A stretch of 64,000 bases of DNA, from positions 558,001-622,000 of the forward strand of contig NZ_JAUKPO010000001.1 in NCBI RefSeq assembly GCF_030503435.1, written 5' to 3'. Numbering within the stretch: position 1 is the first letter of the stretch; every line of letters starts with the position of its first letter. Under the pieces are notes generated by a model. That model searched no databases, was not told the DNA's origin, and saw only the letters and a program-made list of their open reading frames with translations. Made by a program: the position numbers and the translations under genes. This stretch comes from Rhodocytophaga aerolata (GTDB taxonomy: Bacteria; Bacteroidota; Bacteroidia; Cytophagales; 172606-1). Of this stretch, positions 1-9,453 are shown piece after piece.

Positions 1-987
1 CAGGTTTGCTTGTACCGTATCGCGGCCCATCTCTTGAAGTTTGTAGGCTCTCAGCTTATTCAATAAACCTATTCCGCGGCCTTCCTGGTTCATATACAAT
101 ACAACGCCTTTGCCGGCTGCCTCCACCATCTGCATGGCCGTATGCAACTGACCCCCACAATCGCAGCGGCACGACCCAAAAATATCGCCTGTTACACACG
201 AGGAATGTACCCTTACCAACACTGGTTCATCTTTCTCCCAGGTGCCTTTAACCAAGGCCAGGTGCAAGTCACCGGTGTTTTCCTGCCGGTAGGCAATCAA
301 GTCGAAGTGCCCGAAATCGGTAGGCATGTCTACGCCTATCTCCCGTTTAATAAGGCTTTCTTTTTCCAGCCGGTACTCTATCAGGTCTTTAATAGAAACC
401 AATTTTAACCCAAACTTATCGGCTATTTTGCGGAGTTCGGGTAAACGGGCCATCGTGCCGTCTTCATTCAAAATCTCAATGAGTACACCGGCAGGTTTAA
501 AACCGGCTAACCTGGCAAAATCTACGGTAGCCTCCGTGTGTCCGGTGCGCCGTAACACTCCTCCAGCCTTCGCCCGTAACGGAAAAATATGTCCTGGCCT
601 GCCCAGATCTTCAGGGGTAGTAGCCGGATTTACCAGGGCTTGAATAGTTTTTGCCCGGTCGCTGGCAGAAATGCCGGTAGTACAGCCATGGCCCAGCAGG
701 TCTACAGATACAGTAAAGGGTGTTTCATGAATAGCTGTATTGCGGCCTACCATCATCTCTAATCCAAGTTCCGTGCATCTTTCTTCGGTAAGCGGGGCAC
801 ACATTAACCCTCTGGCTTCCTTAATCATAAAATTGACAATTTCAGGCGTAACTTTTTCAGCGGCGCATACCATATCTCCTTCATTTTCCCTGTCTTCATC
901 ATCCACCACGATAATTACTTTGCCTTGCCTGATATCTTCTATGGCATCTTCTATAGAATCTAATCTGATTGATGTTTCCGGATTCAT
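1..987 (-). CDS. ribBA: Bifunctional DHBP synthase / GTP cyclohydrolase II (5' part, runs off the left edge)
   Basis: Riboflavin biosynthesis enzyme. The N-terminal RibB domain makes 3,4-dihydroxy-2-butanone 4-phosphate from ribulose 5-phosphate, and the C-terminal RibA domain opens GTP. Reading leftward from the ATG at 987, the [10 protein letters not shown] motif of the RibB metal and substrate site appears near residue 28, followed by [10 protein letters not shown] and TGISASDRA. The RibA part shows a zinc-site GCDCGG segment and NQEGRGIGL, the GTP-binding region. The C-terminal end lies outside the window. The fused arrangement is usual in Bacteroidota. I saw no FMN riboswitch in the 230 bases upstream. 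The identity is secure; only completeness is unknown. Confidence 0.96.
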   Translation of the reverse strand, partial: MNPETSIRLDSIEDAIEDIRQGKVIIVVDDEDRENEGDMVCAAEKVTPEIVNFMIKEARGLMCAPLTEERCTELGLEMMVGRNTAIHETPFTVSVDLLGHGCTTGISASDRAKTIQALVNPATTPEDLGRPGHIFPLRAKAGGVLRRTGHTEATVDFARLAGFKPAGVLIEILNEDGTMARLPELRKIADKFGLKLVSIKDLIEYRLEKESLIKREIGVDMPTDFGHFDLIAYRQENTGDLHLALVKGTWEKDEPVLVRVHSSCVTGDIFGSCRCDCGGQLHTAMQMVEAAGKGVVLYMNQEGRGIGLLNKLRAYKLQEMGRDTVQANL

Positions 988-1218
988 ACTAAATAATTTA
1001 TCTGTAGCTGTAACAAAATTTTTGCAAAAATAAATCTATTCTCCGCTGCGTTTGCCGCCAGACCACAGGTATGTGTATTAAATGAGAATCAAAGGTAGGA
1101 TTTATAAAGGATTATGACACACTACGGCAAAATGTTATTTTTCAGAACAGTTGCATTTCTTATATTGTAAAAATATACTACTTTGTATGAAATCTGTGTT
1201 TTCCCATAGCTTTCTTGT

Positions 1219-1593
1219 ATGCTAAACAAAAAGGCAAAAACATTTCTGATCGAAGAAATTAACCGCTTTACCAGCTATCATAACATACAGCTGGATATGG
1301 ATGAGAAGGAAGAAGCCTTGGCTATTGAGGAACTGTCCAGATTTTCGCTCAGGAGAAAAAAAGCTATTCTGCTGGAAGCAATTATCTGGAGTGTGGTACT
1401 ACTAGTAACCGTGCTGGTACTGATTTTCCGCAAAAGGACGTTTGATACAGGCAGTTCTATTACCTTTGCTATACTAATCAGCGGGAGTTTTATGCTTTTA
1501 CTTAGAGCGATGTATGCCCTGGGCCGCAACCGGAAATTCCGGCTGATAGTAAAAATATTCCGCCTAAACCGGGAAGTAGTAAAGCACAGCTGA
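1219..1593 (+). CDS. Small two-helix membrane protein of unknown function
   Basis: 124 residues, family not recognised. The first ~45 residues are charged and probably helical, rich in Glu and Lys. Two hydrophobic stretches follow at about residues 50-70 and 79-100, separated by a short basic loop (RKRTFDTG), and the C-terminus is basic. This predicts an inner-membrane protein with two transmembrane helices and a cytoplasmic N-terminal segment. There is no signal peptide and no catalytic motif. It is transcribed divergently from ribBA and convergently with the histidine kinase that ends at 1724. It reads as a real gene because the amino-acid pattern is membrane-like and no other frame offers a better candidate, but the function cannot be assigned. 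Confidence 0.7.
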   Translation: MLNKKAKTFLIEEINRFTSYHNIQLDMDEKEEALAIEELSRFSLRRKKAILLEAIIWSVVLLVTVLVLIFRKRTFDTGSSITFAILISGSFMLLLRAMYALGRNRKFRLIVKIFRLNREVVKHS

Positions 1594-1723
1594 AAAATAA
1601 ATACCTGACAAAAGCTCTTGGCAGTGTGGGTGCGCCATTAGAAGGTAATCCAGCTTCTTTCATACACTGGTTGAATCTTCCACACTTCCAGGGCTACCAT
1701 TTGCCTGCATGTATAGCGAAAAA

Positions 1724-2980
1724 CTACGCACTTTCAGAGGAACTGACCACTTTCTCTTCGATGGGCTTAAAATAGACTTTAAACATCGTGCCTTTTCCTT
1801 GTTCACTCTCTACATCTATTCTGCCGCCATTGTTTTCGATAATCCGCTTCACAATGTACAACCCAATACCGGAGCCCTCTACATGGGTATGCATCCGTTT
1901 AAACATGGTAAACAATTTCGACTGTTGGGCAGAACTTAATCCCAGGCCATTATCCTGAACAGATAGCACTACATACGGACTTTCGGTATATGTTTTAACA
2001 TACAGGTGGACTGGCCTTTCCGGCGATCGGTATTTTATACCATTGGTCAGCAAATTGTACAAAATGCTCCGCAGGTTTCTTTTGGCATACAATATATCAG
2101 GTACAGTGTATTCTTCTGTAAAAGTTACCCCCGACTCATGAATCAGCTTTTGAATATCTCTTTTTATATCTTCGGCAATATCTCCAAATGCAATACATTC
2201 CAGCTCTTCATTAAAATCTTTCTGCACTTTGGTAATTTCAGTAAGGTCGCGGATAGTATTATTGAACTTGGAGATAGAAGTAGTAATCATGTTGAACAAG
2301 TTCAGCTCGTCTTGCCCGATCTTGTCTTTTATTTTTTTGCTGAGAATAGTTATTAAGCCTTCCAAATTAGCAATAGGGCCTTTCAGGTCATGAGAGGCAG
2401 TGTATACAAAGTTGTCCAGGTCGTTGTTAATTTTTTTCAGCTCCTGGTTTTTCAACTCCAATTCTACATTTTTATTCACCAGCTCTTCTGTCCGTTCTTT
2501 TACCCGTTCTTCCAGTTCATTATTAATAGCCTTTAGCCGTTGTTCCTGGGCCATTAGCTGATGGTTCTTTTTATAAAGATCTATAAAGACCGATACTTTG
2601 GCTTTAAGCAGCGCCGGATTAATAGGTTTGAAAATATAATCTACTGCGCCACTTTGGTAGCCTTTGTACATGGTATCTTCCCCGTAATCAAAGGCCGTAA
2701 TAAAGATAATGGGGATATGCCGTAACTTTTCCCGGTCATAAATTAACGAGGCTGTTTCAAAACCATCCAGATCAGGCATCTGAACATCCATCAGAATTAA
2801 GGAGAAGTCCTGTTCTTTTAAAAGAATTTTTAATGCTTGCCTGCCGGAATTGGCCCGAACAAAGGTATAGCCATTCTGCTCCAGCACAGCCTCGATTGAA
2901 AACAGGTTGTCTTCCCTGTCATCAACTAGCAGAATCTTTATTTCCGGTCTTGTATCCAATAGATGATTATTTGCTTGCAA
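1724..2980 (-). CDS. Soluble hybrid: N-terminal response-regulator receiver plus histidine kinase
   Basis: 418 residues. Residues ~14-130 form a receiver domain with the acidic pair in LLVDDRED, phospho-acceptor Asp65 in [10 protein letters not shown], and the conserved Lys in DYIFKP. A coiled coil runs from about 135 to 190. The HisKA box VYTASHDLKGP places the phospho-His at residue 197. The HATPase domain shows an N box (NLLTNGIKYRS), a DNGLG box and GSGIGLYIVKR near the C-terminus. There is no signal peptide, membrane segment or DNA-binding domain, so it should be a cytoplasmic kinase whose own receiver is its input. No partner regulator lies next to it, so it is an orphan in this window. 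The receiver-then-kinase order is common in Bacteroidota. Confidence 0.93.
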   Translation of the reverse strand: MQANNHLLDTRPEIKILLVDDREDNLFSIEAVLEQNGYTFVRANSGRQALKILLKEQDFSLILMDVQMPDLDGFETASLIYDREKLRHIPIIFITAFDYGEDTMYKGYQSGAVDYIFKPINPALLKAKVSVFIDLYKKNHQLMAQEQRLKAINNELEERVKERTEELVNKNVELELKNQELKKINNDLDNFVYTASHDLKGPIANLEGLITILSKKIKDKIGQDELNLFNMITTSISKFNNTIRDLTEITKVQKDFNEELECIAFGDIAEDIKRDIQKLIHESGVTFTEEYTVPDILYAKRNLRSILYNLLTNGIKYRSPERPVHLYVKTYTESPYVVLSVQDNGLGLSSAQQSKLFTMFKRMHTHVEGSGIGLYIVKRIIENNGGRIDVESEQGKGTMFKVYFKPIEEKVVSSSESA

Positions 2981-3531
2981 GGTGTGAATATAATTTTATA
3001 TTGGCAAGATACCATATAAGCGCATGGCTCATAATAATTTTCCAAACATTGATATCTGAACAAATAGGTATACTAGTGAAATTACAGCAACTAGGCTTCC
3101 TGCCTTAATTAGGTAGCCAACCTGTAAAAAATGCATAGTTAGTACTAAAGATTTAACAGCCTTCATACATCACCTGGGCTTCTATAGCTACGCAACTAAT
3201 AAATTATCTGAATTCAAAGGTAGCCTTTATCCAGGGTATTAAAAAATTTTAGGTACGCGTTTTACATCTTAGCTGCCATGACTCCCGTCAAGTTTCCCAT
3301 TTGAGACTGAAAAAACGAAAGACACATACTATACTTACGCAATAAAAGTTAAAGAATGATAAGGAATGGCAGAAAAAAATAACAGACATGTCTATAAAAA
3401 AACGATGCATCTGGTATACTGGCTCTTTTTCCTTACATGAACACGCACCATTGACTCATCCTTTGGGTGGTTACCTTTTTTATTCAGCACAATCATTTGT
3501 ACTTTTGTAGAAGTAAATAGGTGTATAGTAT
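2981..3531. other. 551-bp intergenic region between the divergent kinase and SGNH genes
   Basis: AT-rich with many stop codons in all frames. I see no convincing gene, tRNA or long hairpin. It must hold the promoters of the kinase gene (leftward) and of the SGNH-SGNH-MBOAT operon (rightward); only the latter has a recognisable -7 box, at 3500. Confidence 0.6.
3500..3507 (+). promoter_or_regulatory. Putative Bacteroidota -7 promoter box of the O-acetylation operon
   Basis: TACTTTTG is a full match to the Bacteroidota -7 consensus TAnnTTTG and sits 24 bases before the ATG at 3532, implying a short leader. No clear -33 TTG lies at the usual distance, so this rests on the -7 box and its position alone. 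Confidence 0.4.
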
Positions 3532-5079
3532 ATGGTAAAACCTTCCAGGTCACTTTTGCTGCTGGGATATATTTTGATCATACTGGCAAATGTTACCTTC
3601 TTTCTGCCTCCTGAGATCAAGCTTACGGAAACAATTTCGTTCCGCTCTTTTACCCCAGGCAGCATTTTTGAAAAACAGGAAGTGAAATATGCGGATATAT
3701 CTGACATCACACAGAAATTTAACCAGCCCGATCCACTGGAGTTACCCGAAAAGGCAGCACCGGCTAAGAAAAAAAAGAAAACAAAAGCAGCTGTTGTCAA
3801 ACAACAGGCGCCCGTAAAACCAGACACGACCGAAGTGCTGGAGACCCGTTACCACATTCAGTTTCCGGAAAAGGCAGATACGGTATTAGATGGTTTTTTT
3901 CAGGCATTGCGTAGTTCGCTTCCTTCCAAAGAATTGATCCGGGTGCTGCACTACGGCGATTCGCAGATAGAGGGCGACCGTATTACGTCTTTTCTTAGAA
4001 GAAGATTGCAGGAACAATATGGCGGATGCGGCATTGGGCTGATACCAGCCGTAGATGGTTCTGGTACCCGCCTTACCCTGTTGCAACGCGCCGACCGTGC
4101 CTGGTCACGGACACTGGCTTTTGGCCCTGATTACAACAAGACTTTACCCGGTTCGTATGGCGTGCTGGGCACCTATTACACTTATACCCCGATCAGGCAT
4201 CTCAGCCAGATTAAACCTACCAGTGGGCAAAGTTCTTACTCCCGGGAAGAAACAACGACTAACGGCAAATTTGATTTTTCTACGGCGGAACCTGTTTCTT
4301 TGGAACTTATGCCTTCTGATATGGCCAAAGGCAGAAGCCGGCAAGTTAAAAATCTTAAACTGCTTTACCGCAATCCCGGGGCGCCTTTTCAATTATCGGT
4401 AACAATGGCTGGCGATACGGTTAACAAAAACATAGATTCTTCTGGCAGTTTACGCATATACAAATACCGGCTGAAAAAAGATTTTGAAACGATCCGGCTC
4501 TCTTTCAAAAGTAAAAAAAGCCCCGAACTCTATGCCTTGGCCCTGGATTGTAACACTGGCATTGCGGTAGATAATATCCCCTTCCGCGGCAGCTCTGGCA
4601 CCGAATTTATCCGCATGAATAAAAACCTGCTGAAACAGCAGCTAAAGGAGTTAAATGTAAAGTTTATTATTCTGCAATTCGGTGTAAACATTGTGCCCTA
4701 CCTCACCAGCAATTTCAGCTTCTATGAAGAGCAGCTCTATAACCAGCTGGAACTGCTAAAATCAGTGGCTCCGGAGGTAAGCATTCTGGTGGTAGGGGTG
4801 TCGGATATGTCGCGTAAAGAGGGAGAAGATTATGTGTCGTATCCCAATATTGAGCCCATCAGGGATGCACAACGCCGGGCAGCTTTTAAAGCAGGGTGTG
4901 CTTTCTGGGATCTGTACGAAGCTATGGGTGGAAAAAACTCGATGCCTAGCTGGGTGTTTGCCGAGCCGCCGCTGGCCAATAAAGATTTTACCCATTTTAC
5001 GCCCAAAGGAGCCAGACTAGTTTCTGAAATGTTATACAAAGCCTTGATGATGGCCTATGAAGAGAAGAACAGAATTTAG
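3532..5079 (+). CDS. SGNH/GDSL-family hydrolase of an O-acetylation cassette (first copy)
   Basis: 515 residues. An N-terminal hydrophobic helix (about 7-26) anchors the protein, followed by a Lys/Ala/Pro-rich linker (AAPAKKKKKTKAAV) and an SGNH fold. The catalytic blocks are HYGDSQIEGD (Ser), QFGVN (block III Asn) and DFTHFTPKG (Asp-x-x-His), so the site looks complete. Such proteins accompany MBOAT acyltransferases and are thought to move acetyl groups onto, or remove them from, extracytoplasmic polysaccharide. It overlaps the next SGNH gene by 23 bases and MBOAT follows, so the three genes are almost certainly one operon. The actual polysaccharide is unknown; no glycan synthesis genes lie nearby. 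Confidence 0.87.
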   Translation: MVKPSRSLLLLGYILIILANVTFFLPPEIKLTETISFRSFTPGSIFEKQEVKYADISDITQKFNQPDPLELPEKAAPAKKKKKTKAAVVKQQAPVKPDTTEVLETRYHIQFPEKADTVLDGFFQALRSSLPSKELIRVLHYGDSQIEGDRITSFLRRRLQEQYGGCGIGLIPAVDGSGTRLTLLQRADRAWSRTLAFGPDYNKTLPGSYGVLGTYYTYTPIRHLSQIKPTSGQSSYSREETTTNGKFDFSTAEPVSLELMPSDMAKGRSRQVKNLKLLYRNPGAPFQLSVTMAGDTVNKNIDSSGSLRIYKYRLKKDFETIRLSFKSKKSPELYALALDCNTGIAVDNIPFRGSSGTEFIRMNKNLLKQQLKELNVKFIILQFGVNIVPYLTSNFSFYEEQLYNQLELLKSVAPEVSILVVGVSDMSRKEGEDYVSYPNIEPIRDAQRRAAFKAGCAFWDLYEAMGGKNSMPSWVFAEPPLANKDFTHFTPKGARLVSEMLYKALMMAYEEKNRI

Positions 5080-6334
5080 ACTATTGTTAAGTTTAGCCAT
5101 ATTGTCAGGCTTTGCCTTTACTACCCTACACAGCAGTTACAGCAACACGCATCCGTATTCTATCTATCCTTTTATCAAAACAGATAAAAACCGTATCAGG
5201 CAATATGCTTCTGCCGGATTACACCATTTTTATATGGCTTTAGATTCCGTAGCTAAAGGTCACCGGCAGCAGGTACGGGTAGTTCATATCGGCGATTCGC
5301 ATATACAGGCTGATATTTTTAGTGGGCGGGTAAGGGAGCTTTTTTATAAAGATAGCTTAATTGGTAACGCCGGCCGCGGCTTTGTATTCCCTTATGCTGC
5401 TGTGCGCACCAACAATCCGGTAACAATTAAAACAAGCTATACCGGACAATGGACTGGCTGCCGCAATGTAGAGAAAAGCAAAACGTGTAACTGGGGCCTC
5501 TCCGGCATTACTGCCAGTACGAGTGATTCATCCGCTACCTTTACTATTAATCCCAACGCGTATCCGGAGTATATTTATCCCATTAGCCGCATTAAAATCT
5601 TTTATGATGTAGCTGACTCTACGTTTTTTTCAGTAAATCTGCTAACAGAAGCAGATCGCATTGTTTCCAGAGAGGTTAATACCCAGGGCTTTGTAGAATA
5701 TGTATTGAAAGCCCCCCTAGATCAGATAACTATTGGCCTGGAGAAAACGCATCCTGCTCAAACAGGTTTTACGTTGCAAGGACTTACTTTCGAGAGTGGC
5801 AACCGGGGCATGCAATACCATTCCATTGGCATTAACGGTGCTGAGGTAGCTTCTTTTTTACGTACCACCCTGGAGCCCAATCTGCATGTGCTTAACCCAG
5901 ATCTGGTAATTGTTTCTCTGGGCACCAATGACGCCTATATGGCTACCTTTGATGAAAAGGGCTTTAAGCGTAACTATGGCACCCTTATACAACGCATAAG
6001 AAAAGCTGCGCCACAAGCCTCTATCTTGCTCACAACACCTGGAGACAGTTACCGTTCCCGCAAATACACCAATTACAACAATGCAAAAGCTACTCAGCAG
6101 ATACTGGACCTGGCAGAAGAAACCGGCTGTGGCGTATGGAATTTTTATGAAATCATGGGTGGGTTGCGGTCTATTAACCAATGGTATGCCAGTGGGCTTG
6201 CTTCTAAAGACAAAATTCATCTGACAAAAAAAGGGTATGTCCTGCAAGGCGAGTTGTTGTATGAGGCTTTACTACGTGATTATACTACTTACACAGCCAA
6301 ACATAGCAAGATTACGGTGAAAAATCCGGAATGA
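5057..6334 (+). CDS. SGNH/GDSL-family hydrolase of an O-acetylation cassette (second copy)
   Basis: 425 residues, a diverged paralogue of the preceding gene. It begins with a hydrophobic segment (residues ~8-24) acting as signal or anchor. The SGNH blocks are HIGDSHIQAD (Ser), SLGTND (Gly and Asn) and DKIHLTKKG (Asp-x-x-His), closer to the classical consensus than in the first copy. Both paralogues also share a mid-region that ends before the GxN block and probably forms a carbohydrate-binding insert. The start lies inside the upstream gene (23-base overlap), which points to translational coupling. It is expected in the periplasm, working with the MBOAT protein 59 bases downstream. Which paralogue transfers acetyl and which hydrolyses it cannot be read from sequence. 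Confidence 0.87.
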   Translation: MKRRTEFRLLLSLAILSGFAFTTLHSSYSNTHPYSIYPFIKTDKNRIRQYASAGLHHFYMALDSVAKGHRQQVRVVHIGDSHIQADIFSGRVRELFYKDSLIGNAGRGFVFPYAAVRTNNPVTIKTSYTGQWTGCRNVEKSKTCNWGLSGITASTSDSSATFTINPNAYPEYIYPISRIKIFYDVADSTFFSVNLLTEADRIVSREVNTQGFVEYVLKAPLDQITIGLEKTHPAQTGFTLQGLTFESGNRGMQYHSIGINGAEVASFLRTTLEPNLHVLNPDLVIVSLGTNDAYMATFDEKGFKRNYGTLIQRIRKAAPQASILLTTPGDSYRSRKYTNYNNAKATQQILDLAEETGCGVWNFYEIMGGLRSINQWYASGLASKDKIHLTKKGYVLQGELLYEALLRDYTTYTAKHSKITVKNPE

Positions 6335-6393
6335 GGAGATATATGTTTACTTAATCCAACCACCTACTTATAGTTAAACTTACACGTAACTCT

Positions 6394-7911
6394 TTGGAAA
6401 CCTTACGCAACATATTAAGCTATAATGAAAAAAGCCCGCTGATTTTTACAGACTCATTGTTCTGGGTATTTTTTGCAGGTGTCATGCTCATCTATCAGTT
6501 TCTGTACACCAAACAGAAATTGCGGAATATGTTTCTGTTAGTGTTCAGCCTGTTTTTTTACTACAAGTCCAGTGGCTTTTACTTTGTGCTGCTTTTGTTC
6601 ACTACCGTGGTAGATTATTATCTGGGCTGGAAAATATATAATGCCCCGGAAAAAACCCAGAAGAAGTGGTATATCGTTCTCAGTTTGTTCATTAATCTGG
6701 GCTTGCTAGGCTATTTTAAATATGCCTATTTTCTGGCTGATATTATCAATAATACTGCTGGTACGCAACTAACTCCGGTAAACTACATGGCTCACTGGAC
6801 CAATGTAGTAACTGGCAGTTCCATTGACATTGCCAGTATTATTTTGCCTGTAGGGATTTCTTTTTACACGTTTCAGAGCATTAGTTACTGCATTGATATT
6901 TACCGCAATCAAATCCGGCCGGTCGACAACATCCTGGATTATGCTTTTTTTGTAAGTTTTTTTCCTCAACTGGTGGCCGGTCCCATTGTGCGGGCTTCTG
7001 AATTTGTGCCACAGATTTATAAACCCTATCAGCTAAAAGATGAAGAATACACCCATGCCATATTCCTGATCTTAAACGGCCTGGTGAAGAAAATACTTAT
7101 TTCTGACTACATCTCTACCAACTTTGTAGACCGGGTGTTTGTAAGCCCTACCAGTTACACAGGTTTTGAAAACCTGATGAGTGTATATGGGTATGCCATC
7201 CAGATCTATTGCGACTTCTCCGGATATACCGATATTGCCATCGGCCTGGCCTTGCTGCTGGGGTTCCGGCTGAACATTAACTTTAATTCTCCCTACCAGG
7301 CTGTAAATATTACCGACTTTTGGCGCAGGTGGCACATTTCGCTTTCTTCCTGGCTGCGTGATTATTTATATATTTCTCTGGGTGGCAATAGAAAAGGTAA
7401 ATTCCGCACATACCTGCATTTGCTGCTTACCATGCTACTGGGCGGCTTATGGCATGGAGCACATATAAAATATATTATATGGGGAGCTTTACACGGCCTG
7501 GGGCTGGCTTTTCACAAATTCTGGATGGAAGTACGGGGTACCAAAGGCCAAAAGAGCCGTGGCTGGAATAAGTTTGCTGCACAGCTTGTTACCTTCCATT
7601 TTGTGGCCTTCTGCTGGATATTTTTCCGGGCTGAAAACCTGGAAATAGCCAAACAGGTAATGACGCAGATTGCTACTAACTTCCAGGCGCAATTAATTCC
7701 GCAAATTTTATTCTCCTACAAAGCGGTGTTTGGGTTGATGCTGCTGGGATATATTGTCCATTTCACGCCCAAAGGTCTAAAAGAGTATCTGGAAGAATAT
7801 TTGGGGTATGCCCCCGATATTGCCAAAGCTTTTATCATTGTAGCCATTATTCTCTGTCTATACCAGGTAAAAACATCTGCCTTACAGCCTTTTATCTACT
7901 TTCAGTTCTAA
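6394..7911 (+). CDS. MBOAT-family O-acyltransferase (AlgI/PatA-like), TTG start
   Basis: 505-residue polytopic membrane protein of the MBOAT family, which passes acetyl groups from the cytoplasm to extracytoplasmic glycans. Family marks include FFPQLVAGPIVRASEF near residue 190, FCDFSGYTDIAIG near 275 and the region WRRWHISLSSWLRDYLYI, followed by the invariant catalytic-His motif GGLWHGA near residue 353. The start is read as TTG at 6394 because the family's N-terminal helix begins within the next 20 codons and the first in-frame ATG would cut into it. It is the last gene of the operon with the two SGNH genes. The acceptor polysaccharide is unknown. Confidence 0.92.
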   Translation: METLRNILSYNEKSPLIFTDSLFWVFFAGVMLIYQFLYTKQKLRNMFLLVFSLFFYYKSSGFYFVLLLFTTVVDYYLGWKIYNAPEKTQKKWYIVLSLFINLGLLGYFKYAYFLADIINNTAGTQLTPVNYMAHWTNVVTGSSIDIASIILPVGISFYTFQSISYCIDIYRNQIRPVDNILDYAFFVSFFPQLVAGPIVRASEFVPQIYKPYQLKDEEYTHAIFLILNGLVKKILISDYISTNFVDRVFVSPTSYTGFENLMSVYGYAIQIYCDFSGYTDIAIGLALLLGFRLNINFNSPYQAVNITDFWRRWHISLSSWLRDYLYISLGGNRKGKFRTYLHLLLTMLLGGLWHGAHIKYIIWGALHGLGLAFHKFWMEVRGTKGQKSRGWNKFAAQLVTFHFVAFCWIFFRAENLEIAKQVMTQIATNFQAQLIPQILFSYKAVFGLMLLGYIVHFTPKGLKEYLEEYLGYAPDIAKAFIIVAIILCLYQVKTSALQPFIYFQF

Positions 7912-7947
7912 TTTATTCCTCTACCAGAGAACTGGTTAAGTCCTTGG

Positions 7948-8313
7948 TTAGAGCGGCTGGTAGAGTTGTTTATTTTCTTCCAAGGTTTTCTCCTTTTCTT
8001 CCTGCTTCAGTTGAATAATGTAGGAGGTTAACAAGCCAAGTCCGCCGAATAACAATACCATAGAGAAATAGGCTATTTCTTCCCGTATAGAGATGTTTAC
8101 TTCCAGAATATTGCCTACCAACAATCCAATGCTGATGCCAATGGCCAGTAATGCCAAACGCAGGGTACCAATAGCACTTACTCGGCGCCGTTTAGTGCCA
8201 AAGTCAATGCCTTTGTTGATCATAGCCATGCGTTCATCGTTTTCAAACTTCCGCAGGAACACGATCATCGTAAATGCACCCAAGGATATTAAAATAGGAA
8301 TGAGAATTTCCAT
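7948..8313 (-). CDS. DUF6249-type small membrane protein
   Basis: 121 residues. A hydrophobic N-terminal helix (ILIPILISLGAFTMIVFL) is followed by the stretch FENDERMAMINKGID, typical of the DUF6249 family, then two further hydrophobic helices at about residues 50-70 and 80-103 and a charged, Glu/Lys-rich tail. This predicts a three-helix inner-membrane protein. In other Bacteroidota, members of this family often sit beside ECF sigma factor genes, but none is visible here. It is convergent with the MBOAT gene. The function is not known. Confidence 0.75.
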   Translation of the reverse strand: MEILIPILISLGAFTMIVFLRKFENDERMAMINKGIDFGTKRRRVSAIGTLRLALLAIGISIGLLVGNILEVNISIREEIAYFSMVLLFGGLGLLTSYIIQLKQEEKEKTLEENKQLYQPL

Positions 8314-8568
8314 AATTGTAACGTTTTTGTTTTATAGTGTATTTGCCTATAGGATACCAGGATCAGCTGACAGGTTACAGGCAGGTGAAAGAATTTTATA
8401 GTATTTTTTGCTAACTAAGGAAGGTTGGTCAGTTAAGCGTGCTATACAAGCTTTCCAACAAATAACTATTTTTCCATCGCTACAAAACACCTATTTTTCT
8501 TCAGCCTGTTTTATATTTTTCCTATCTTCGGCATTGATCAATTATGTACCTGCCAGTAGGAAATTTCT

Positions 8569-8880
8569 ATGACACAAGCACCCACGCAGACTCAGCAATA
8601 TGTACTAATCGCGTATGATGGCACCGATGCCGATGCCTTGAACCGCCGGATGGCTGCCCGCCCAGCACACCTGGAAAATACCCGTAAACTGAAAGCCGAT
8701 GGCCATTTTATTGAAGGAGGTGCCATGCTAGATGAAAATGGCCGTATGACGGGTTCTGTGGTAATTGTTGCCTTTCCCTCCCGTGAAGAACTGGATACGT
8801 GGCTGCACAATGACCCCTATGTAACAGGCAATGTATGGCAGAAAATAGAAATAAAACCTTTCCGCTGTGTACAGTTGTAA
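8569..8880 (+). CDS. YciI-family protein
   Basis: 103 residues forming a single YCII/ferredoxin-like alpha+beta fold: strand YVLIAYDGTD, the helical RMAARPAHLE segment with a conserved His, GGAMLDENGRMTGSVVIV, then a Glu-rich helix and the DPYVTGNVW segment with the conserved Asp-Pro. The His and Asp pair is the putative active site of the family, whose biochemical role is largely unknown; some relatives act as chlorohydrolases. The length is normal. It is monocistronic or weakly linked to the next gene, 22 bases downstream. Confidence 0.88.
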   Translation: MTQAPTQTQQYVLIAYDGTDADALNRRMAARPAHLENTRKLKADGHFIEGGAMLDENGRMTGSVVIVAFPSREELDTWLHNDPYVTGNVWQKIEIKPFRCVQL

Positions 8881-8902
8881 AGTAAACCACTGATCTGTAT
8901 CA

Positions 8903-9421
8903 ATGCGACTAATTAAATGCGGGTGGCTTTGCAGCATGTATTTAATTATGCAAGCCGGTATAAACAATTACTCACCTGGTATACCACCTCAAATAAAACC
9001 GCATCTAACAGAATTTATAGCACAAGCCAAACAAAGGGGGATTGTACTAGATACTACTAGGCTTGTTATTACATTTGTAGATTATCTACAAGACAGAGAA
9101 GGAAATGCAGTCAATGGTAAATATATACGTCAGTATTTGCCATTCAGGCAAGATATAATACAACTGGATACAACAGCTTACTGGTGGTCAAATCTTTATG
9201 CAAGAGAAAAAGTTATTTTCCACGAATTAGGACATTGTCTGCTCAGGCGGGAGCATCGATTTGACACTTTTCCTGGAAATTTACCTAAAAGCATCATGGG
9301 TGTTACAAAAATACCCACTTATGAACTCACCCCTCTATATAGAACATATTATATGAATGAGTTGTTTAATCCAGAAACACCCGCACCTTGCTGGACTGAA
9401 AAGTTTGGGTGTGTGAATTAA
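8903..9421 (+). CDS. Putative zinc metallopeptidase with an HExxH motif
   Basis: 172 residues. A hydrophobic N-terminus (residues ~8-20, GWLCSMYLIMQAG) may be a signal sequence, although its cleavage site is not obvious. The key feature is VIFHELGHCLLRREH near residue 110: an HELGH zinc site with a further His seven residues on, one residue farther than in the metzincin HExxHxxGxxH pattern. A later SIMG segment is followed by Tyr-rich sequence. The gene is more AT-rich than its neighbours. It is probably a secreted or lipid-attached peptidase, but the substrate is unknown and the family assignment is by motif only. Confidence 0.65.
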   Translation: MRLIKCGWLCSMYLIMQAGINNYSPGIPPQIKPHLTEFIAQAKQRGIVLDTTRLVITFVDYLQDREGNAVNGKYIRQYLPFRQDIIQLDTTAYWWSNLYAREKVIFHELGHCLLRREHRFDTFPGNLPKSIMGVTKIPTYELTPLYRTYYMNELFNPETPAPCWTEKFGCVN

Positions 9422-9453
9422 CATGCAGTAAACGGGAAATGATATTGAGTAAT

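Noticed and set aside
988-1218. Possible FMN riboswitch upstream of ribBA
   Set aside because: I could not find the conserved RFN-element sequence blocks on the minus strand; the gap is AT-rich without matching stems.
7919-7965. Inverted repeat CTCTACCAG/CTGGTAGAG between the MBOAT and DUF6249 genes
   Set aside because: Nine bases with a 29-base loop and no T tract; it also overlaps codons of the DUF6249 gene, so it is not a credible terminator.
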